The notes below the pieces were generated by a model. It was not told the DNA's origin and did no database searches. It saw only the letters and a program-made list of their open reading frames with translations. The translations under genes were made by a program, and so were the position numbers. Positions 59,528 through 64,000 of a stretch of DNA of 64,000 nt are shown here, piece after piece. Source of the stretch: Brenneria populi (GTDB lineage Bacteria > Pseudomonadota > Gammaproteobacteria > Enterobacterales > Enterobacteriaceae); the NCBI RefSeq assembly GCF_036016195.1, contig NZ_JAYWTM010000009.1, positions 124,001 through 188,000 on the forward strand, read 5' to 3'. Position 1 is the stretch's first letter. Each line of letters starts with the position of its first letter.

Positions 59528-60792
59528 TCAAACTGGGGGTCATCGCCGACGATTTTACCGGCGCCACGGATATCGCCAGTTTTCTGGTGAATAACGGGTT
59601 GCCGACCGTACAGCTAAACGGCGTGCCGCCGTCCGATTTTCAGGTCGAGACGCAGGCGGTGGTGATTAGTCTGAAGTCGCGCTCCTGCCCGGCGGAGCAG
59701 GCCGTGGCGGATTCGCTTAAGGCGCTGGCGTGGCTGCAACGGCAGGCGTGCCGGCAATTTTACTTTAAATACTGCTCAACGTTCGACAGCACCGCGCAAG
59801 GCAATATCGGCCCGGTTACCGATGCGCTGTTGGAGCAGCTCGGCGAAACGCAGACCGTTATCTCCCCGGCGTTGCCGGTGAACGGCAGAACCGTCTATCA
59901 AGGCCATCTGTTCGTGATGGAGCAACTGCTGTCCGAATCCGGCATGCGTCACCATCCGGTAACGCCGATGACCGACAGCAGCCTGCTGCGGGTAATGGAA
60001 AGGCAGGCGACAGGGCGTTGCGGGTTGGTTCCCTATCCGGTGATGGAGCAGGGCGCGGCGGCGGTTCAACAGCGGCTGGCGCAGTTGCGGGAGCAGGGCG
60101 TGCGCTATGCGGTGCTGGACACTCTGAACGAGCAGCATCTGCTCACTCAAGGCGAGGCGCTGCGCGACATGAAACTGGTGACCGGCGGCTCCGGTCTGGC
60201 GATCGGTCTGGCGCGTCAGTGGGCGCATGCCGCCGGCGCCTCCGCCACCGACGCCGGCAAACCGCTCTCCGGCCCCGGCGTGGTGCTGTCCGGCTCCTGT
60301 TCGGTGATGACCAATAAGCAGGTCGCCCGTTACCGCGAACAGGCGGCCGGCCGCGCCATCGATGTTGCGCGTTGCCTGCAAGGGGATGAAGCGCGGCGAG
60401 AGTATGCCCGCGAACTCGCCGCATGGGTGAATGAGCGCCGCGCTGAGGCGCTGGCGCCGCTGCTGTACGCGACCGCCTCTGCGGACGATCTCGCCCAGAT
60501 TCAGCGGCGCTGGGGGGCGCAGGCCAGCAGTCAGGCGGTGGAGAGCCTATTTGCCGACGTCGCCGGCCAGCTACGGCGGCTTGGCGTTAGGCGCTTTATC
60601 ATCGCCGGCGGCGAGACCTCCAGCATTGTGGTGCAGACGCTGGGCATCCATGCTTTCCATATCGGCCCGTCGATTTCTCCCGGCGTGCCTTGGGTCAGAT
60701 CCACCAGTCATCCGCTATCGCTGGCGTTGAAATCGGGCAATTTCGGCGATGAAGATTTTTTTGCCCGAGCACAAAGGGAATTCGCAGTATGA
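59524..60792 (+). CDS. otnK: 3-oxo-tetronate kinase OtnK (YgbK)
   Basis: 422-residue four-carbon acid sugar kinase (formerly DUF1537) that phosphorylates 3-oxo-tetronate at C4. N-terminal substrate domain: VIADDFTGATDIASFLVNNG, FKYCSTFDSTAQGNIGPVTD. C-terminal nucleotide domain: VVLSGSCSVMTNKQVARYRE and FIIAGGETSSIVVQTLG. Overlaps both neighbours by four bases. Confidence 0.93.
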   Translation: MIKLGVIADDFTGATDIASFLVNNGLPTVQLNGVPPSDFQVETQAVVISLKSRSCPAEQAVADSLKALAWLQRQACRQFYFKYCSTFDSTAQGNIGPVTDALLEQLGETQTVISPALPVNGRTVYQGHLFVMEQLLSESGMRHHPVTPMTDSSLLRVMERQATGRCGLVPYPVMEQGAAAVQQRLAQLREQGVRYAVLDTLNEQHLLTQGEALRDMKLVTGGSGLAIGLARQWAHAAGASATDAGKPLSGPGVVLSGSCSVMTNKQVARYREQAAGRAIDVARCLQGDEARREYARELAAWVNERRAEALAPLLYATASADDLAQIQRRWGAQASSQAVESLFADVAGQLRRLGVRRFIIAGGETSSIVVQTLGIHAFHIGPSISPGVPWVRSTSHPLSLALKSGNFGDEDFFARAQREFAV

Positions 60793-61430
60793 ATGAGTAT
60801 TACCCTATGGATGAGCGGCGCGCGCGCGACGAGATGGTCAAACTGGGCGCCTCTTTCTTTCAACGCGGTTACGCCACCGGTTCGGCGGGCAACCTTTCGT
60901 TGTTGCTGGATGACGGCGCGCTGTTGGCGACGCCGACCGGCTCCTGTCTGGGGGAGCTTGAAGCGGACCGTTTATCCAAAGTCAGCATCGGCGGCGAATG
61001 GATTTCCGGCGATAAGCCGTCGAAAGAGGTCAGCTTTCACCTGGCGATTTACCGTAATAGCCCGGAATGTAAGGCGATTGTTCATCTGCATAGCACCTAT
61101 CTGACGGCGCTTTCCTGCCTGGAAGGGATTGACCCGCAGGATGCCGTCAAGCCGTTTACGCCCTACGTGGTGATGCGGGTCGGGCAGGTTCCGGTCGTCC
61201 CCTATTATCGTCCGGGGGATGCGCGGCTCGGCGAGGATCTGGCCAAGCTGGCCGCGCGCTATCGAGCGTTTCTGTTGGCCAACCATGGCCCGGTGGTCAC
61301 CGGTAAAAATTTGCGTGCGGCGGCGGACAATATGGAAGAGCTGGAAGAAACCGCCAAGCTGATCTTTATTCTCGGCGACCGGCGTATTCGTTATCTCACC
61401 GCGGAAGAAATTGCTGAATTGAGGAGTTAA
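60789..61430 (+). CDS. otnC: 3-oxo-tetronate 4-phosphate decarboxylase OtnC (YgbL)
   Basis: 213-residue class II aldolase-fold enzyme that converts 3-oxo-tetronate 4-phosphate to dihydroxyacetone phosphate and CO2. Substrate Gly loop ATGSAGNLSLLLDDG and zinc ligands in IVHLHSTYLTALSCL and LANHGPVVTG. Its start overlaps otnK. Confidence 0.93.
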   Translation: MNEYYPMDERRARDEMVKLGASFFQRGYATGSAGNLSLLLDDGALLATPTGSCLGELEADRLSKVSIGGEWISGDKPSKEVSFHLAIYRNSPECKAIVHLHSTYLTALSCLEGIDPQDAVKPFTPYVVMRVGQVPVVPYYRPGDARLGEDLAKLAARYRAFLLANHGPVVTGKNLRAAADNMEELEETAKLIFILGDRRIRYLTAEEIAELRS

Positions 61431-61432
61431 TC

Positions 61433-62221
61433 ATGCCTAAGTTTGCCGCCAATCTTTCCATGCTATTTACCGAGTTGCCATTTATCGATCGTTTCAACGC
61501 TGCGGCCGAGGCCGGCTTTGCAGCGGTGGAATACCTGTTTCCTTATGAATATCCGGCGGCGCTGCTGGCGGAAAAGCTGCGGGAAAACGGCCTGAAGCAG
61601 GTGTTGTTCAATACCGCGCCCGGCAATGTCGCGGCGGGGGAGTGGGGCGTTGCCGCGCTGCCCGGTCGCCAGGACGAGGCGCGCCGGGATATCGACGCCG
61701 CGCTGGAGTACGCGCTGGCGCTGGCGTGTCCGTCGGTGCATGTGATGGCCGGCGTGGTGCCGGACGGCGCCGATCGCGACCTCTATCGGCAAACCTTTAT
61801 CGAAAATTTGCGTTACGCCGCCGATAAATTTGCGCCGCACGGCGTCAACATCATGATTGAGGCGTTAAGCGCCAAGGTGAAAGCCAATTATCTGTTTGCC
61901 AGCCAGTATCAGGCGTTGGAATTGGTAAACCGGATCGAACGGCCGAATGTCTATATTCAGTTGGATTTTTTCCATGCGCAAATTGTGGATGGCGGCCTGA
62001 CGCAAATTATTCACCATCTTGGCGACCGTATCGGACATATTCAAATTGCCTCGGTTCCGGCGCGGAACGAGCCGGACGAAGGGGAAATTAATTATCCTTT
62101 CCTGTTTGACGAGTTAGACCGGGTGAATTACTGCGGGTGGATTGGCTGTGAATATAATCCGCGGGGCGATACCGTAGCTGGGCTAGGGTGGGCGAAGCCC
62201 TGGTTGAAAGAGAAAAAATAG
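61433..62221 (+). CDS. otnI: 2-oxo-tetronate isomerase OtnI (YgbM)
   Basis: 262-residue Hyi-family TIM-barrel isomerase linking LtnD (2-oxo product) to OtnK (3-oxo substrate). MPKFAANLSMLFTELPFIDR, metal ligand regions NIMIEALSAKVKANYLF, YIQLDFFHAQIVDGGL and WIGCEYNPRGDT. Two bases after otnC. Confidence 0.93.
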   Translation: MPKFAANLSMLFTELPFIDRFNAAAEAGFAAVEYLFPYEYPAALLAEKLRENGLKQVLFNTAPGNVAAGEWGVAALPGRQDEARRDIDAALEYALALACPSVHVMAGVVPDGADRDLYRQTFIENLRYAADKFAPHGVNIMIEALSAKVKANYLFASQYQALELVNRIERPNVYIQLDFFHAQIVDGGLTQIIHHLGDRIGHIQIASVPARNEPDEGEINYPFLFDELDRVNYCGWIGCEYNPRGDTVAGLGWAKPWLKEKK

Positions 62222-62411
62222 TACCGCCCGCCAGTTTTTATTATTAACGCCAGAGAAGCGTTTATTGAAAAAACGAGAAAAGAGCCGGTTTCCGTATTAT
62301 TTCCATGCGGAAATCCGGGCGTCTTTTCCTTTAAATAGCGCATTAATACCCTATAGATTTCCGCGTGGTCGATATTGTCGCGCCGGGGTATATATTAATG
62401 AGAACATAAAT

Positions 62412-63770
62412 ATGGCCACCTCACTGTTACTCTGCATCGCCATCGCCGGGGTGTTATTACTGCTCCTGATGATTATTAAATTTAAGATACAGCCTTTCGT
62501 GGCTCTGCTGGTCGTGAGTTTACTTGTCGCGTTGGCGACCGGCATTCCCACCGGCGAGGTCATGAAGGTGGTTACCTCCGGCATGGGCGGTATTCTCGGC
62601 TCGGTGGCGATTATTATCGGTCTCGGCGCCATGCTGGGCCGGATGATTGAGATCTCCGGCGGCGCGGAGTCTCTGGCGCATCGCTTCGCCCAGTTAATGG
62701 GCCCCGGCCTGATGGTGGCGGCATTGACCATCGCCGCGTTTATTCTGGGGATCCCGGTCTTTTTTGACGTCGGGTTTATTATTCTCGCGCCGATTGTTTA
62801 CGGCTTTGCCAAAGTCGCCAAAGTCTCGCCGGTAAAATTCGGTCTGCCGGTGGCGGGCGTGATGTTGACGGTACACGTCGCTCTGCCGCCGCATCCCGGT
62901 CCGGTGGCTGCGGCGGGCTTGCTGAACGCGGATATCGGCTGGCTGACGATGGTCGGCCTGCTGGTGTCCATTCCCGTCGGAGTGATTGGCTACTGGATCG
63001 CTAAATTTATGAATCGCCGCAACTATACGCTCTCCATCGAGGTGTTGGAGCAGTTACAGTTAGCGAAACCGGAAGATGCCACTCCGGCGACCGCGCCGCT
63101 CTCCGCGCCGTCGGCGGGGTTGATCGCCGCCCTGATCGTCATTCCCATCGCCATTATTATGCTCGGCACCGTATCGGCCACCGTGCTGCCCGCCGGCCAT
63201 GCGGCGCGCGACGCCATGTCCCTGATCGGCTCGCCCGCGGTGGCTTTGCTGATTGCGCTGGGTCTGGCCTTTTGGCTGCTGGCGCTGCGCCGCGGCTGGT
63301 CGCTGGAAAAAGCCGGCGGCGTCATGGGCGACGCCATGCCCGCGGCGGCGATGGTGATTATGGTGACCGGCGCGGGCGGGGTGTTTGGTAAAGTGCTGGT
63401 GGAGTCCGGCATCGGCAAGGCGCTGGCGGATACGCTGAGCAGCATTCATCTGCCGCTGGTGCCCGCCGCGTTTATTCTTGCTCTGGCCCTGCGCGCCTCG
63501 CAGGGGTCGGCGACCGTGGCGATCCTCACCACCTGCGGCCTGTTAAGCGAAGCCGTTAGCGGCCTGAATCAGATGCAACTGGTGCTGGTGACGCTCTCCG
63601 CCTGCTTCGGCGGATTAGGACTCTCTCACGTCAATGATTCCGGATTCTGGATTGTGACCAAATATTTGGGGCTGTCCGTTGCCGACGGTCTACGAACCTG
63701 GACCGTGCTGACCACCGTGCTGGGGCTGGCCGGTTTTATCTTTACCTGGGCGCTGTGGTTCTTCTGCTGA
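62412..63770 (+). CDS. ygbN: GntP-family permease (YgbN-like), probably for tetronates
   Basis: 452-residue inner-membrane carrier with about 12 helices. The start at 62412 (MATSLLLCIAIAGVLLLLLM) agrees with the family; upstream in-frame codons encode an unlike polar stretch. GIPVFFDVGFIILAPIVYGF, HPGPVAAAGLL and the C-terminal GLGLSHVNDSGFWIVTKYLG are GntP hallmarks. It is 190 bp after otnI, and an inverted repeat CCGGTTTCCG...CGGAAATCCGG (about 62287-62319) in the gap could tune its expression. Likely imports threonate or erythronate. Confidence 0.88.
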   Translation: MATSLLLCIAIAGVLLLLLMIIKFKIQPFVALLVVSLLVALATGIPTGEVMKVVTSGMGGILGSVAIIIGLGAMLGRMIEISGGAESLAHRFAQLMGPGLMVAALTIAAFILGIPVFFDVGFIILAPIVYGFAKVAKVSPVKFGLPVAGVMLTVHVALPPHPGPVAAAGLLNADIGWLTMVGLLVSIPVGVIGYWIAKFMNRRNYTLSIEVLEQLQLAKPEDATPATAPLSAPSAGLIAALIVIPIAIIMLGTVSATVLPAGHAARDAMSLIGSPAVALLIALGLAFWLLALRRGWSLEKAGGVMGDAMPAAAMVIMVTGAGGVFGKVLVESGIGKALADTLSSIHLPLVPAAFILALALRASQGSATVAILTTCGLLSEAVSGLNQMQLVLVTLSACFGGLGLSHVNDSGFWIVTKYLGLSVADGLRTWTVLTTVLGLAGFIFTWALWFFC

Positions 63771-63846
63771 TCGCGCTCCGCCGCCTGTTCGCCAATGGCC
63801 GCTCGATGCGGCCGTCGTCGGCGGCGGCGGAGCGTCCATCTGGGAT

Positions 63847-63867
63847 GCAGGCCGGGAAACCGGCCTG
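63847..63867. terminator. Hairpin between the permease gene and livF
   Basis: CAGGCCGG-GAAA-CCGGCCTG forms a strong stem with a GNRA-type tetraloop seven bases beyond the livF stop. There is no T-run. It probably marks the shared 3' ends of the converging transcripts. Confidence 0.6.
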
Positions 63868-63874
63868 ATATCAA

Positions 63875-64000
63875 TCAACCGCCCAGATAGGCCGAGCGCA
63901 CCGCTTCATTCGCCAGCAATGCCGCGCCGCTGTCTTCCAGCACCACATGGCCGTTTTCCAGCACATAGCCGCGATCGGCCAACCGTAACGCCTGATTGGC
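63875..64000 (-). CDS. livF: Branched-chain amino acid ABC transporter ATPase LivF (C-terminal part)
   Basis: The last 41 codons of a gene entering from the right edge: ANQALRLADRGYVLENGHVV, then LLANEAVRSAYLGG and stop. This is the conserved C-terminus of LivF, which with LivG powers uptake of leucine, isoleucine and valine. Upstream part lies outside the window. Confidence 0.88.
   Translation of the reverse strand, partial: ANQALRLADRGYVLENGHVVLEDSGAALLANEAVRSAYLGG

Overview
The window looks like a chromosome segment of a plant-associated member of the Enterobacterales, most likely in the Pectobacteriaceae (Pectobacterium/Dickeya/Brenneria type). This is inferred from GC-rich DNA, enterobacterial gene families (acrD, yhjJ, kdgK, yhjD, cpxRA-cpxP, trmL, ugpBAECQ, the otn/ygb threonate operon) and a good KdgR-type operator in front of kdgK. 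The species cannot be fixed from the sequence alone.

Layout. Positions 1-11.0 kb are host: a fused two-domain peptide ABC ATPase cut by the window edge, the RND pump acrD, the degenerate M16 protein yhjJ, kdgK, a 4-oxalocrotonate tautomerase homologue, yhjD and a Tat-exported flavoprotein. Positions 11.28-44.31 kb are a complete-looking P2-like prophage of about 33 kb. Its att site is the 3' end of the sRNA CpxQ, the terminator-bearing 3' UTR of cpxP. Positions 44.3-64 kb return to host: cpxQ/cpxP diverging from cpxRA, two unstudied exported proteins, trmL, a Gln-rich periplasmic protein, an AEC permease, the glycerol-3-phosphate uptake operon ugpBAECQ behind four phased Pho boxes, the tetronate operon (DeoR-type regulator, ltnD, otnK, otnC, otnI, GntP-type permease) behind a CRP site, and the end of livF.

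The prophage reads, from attR leftwards: int, the C repressor, a small two-gene cargo, cox, the early and replication genes (Fil-like, DUF5347-like, DUF2732, TraR zinc finger, exonuclease, Dam, replication protein A), a second Dam-type methylase, a two-gene anti-CRISPR candidate, cos, Q and P, then O-N-M-L-X-Y-K-lysBC-R-S-V-W-J-I-H. The FI-FII-E(E')-T-U operon follows in inverted orientation, then D, ogr and a conversion operon (zinc-ribbon membrane protein plus a TagO/VasI-like secreted protein), then attL. Left of attL lies the tail of a second, almost entirely deleted prophage of the same type.

The most interesting feature is a compact leftward operon beside cos (34656-35346). It encodes a 153-residue protein with the sequence hallmarks of the ADP-ribosyltransferase anti-CRISPR AcrIF11, followed 3 nt later by a 54-residue helix-turn-helix protein resembling anti-CRISPR-associated (Aca) regulators. 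It has its own sigma-70 promoter with a near-perfect palindrome filling the spacer. Other notable points are the sRNA-directed att site that regenerates the CpxQ terminator, the inverted tail operon sharing an Ogr box with D, a family of repeated intercistronic elements inside the prophage, and a cargo locus lying under the antisense early promoter.
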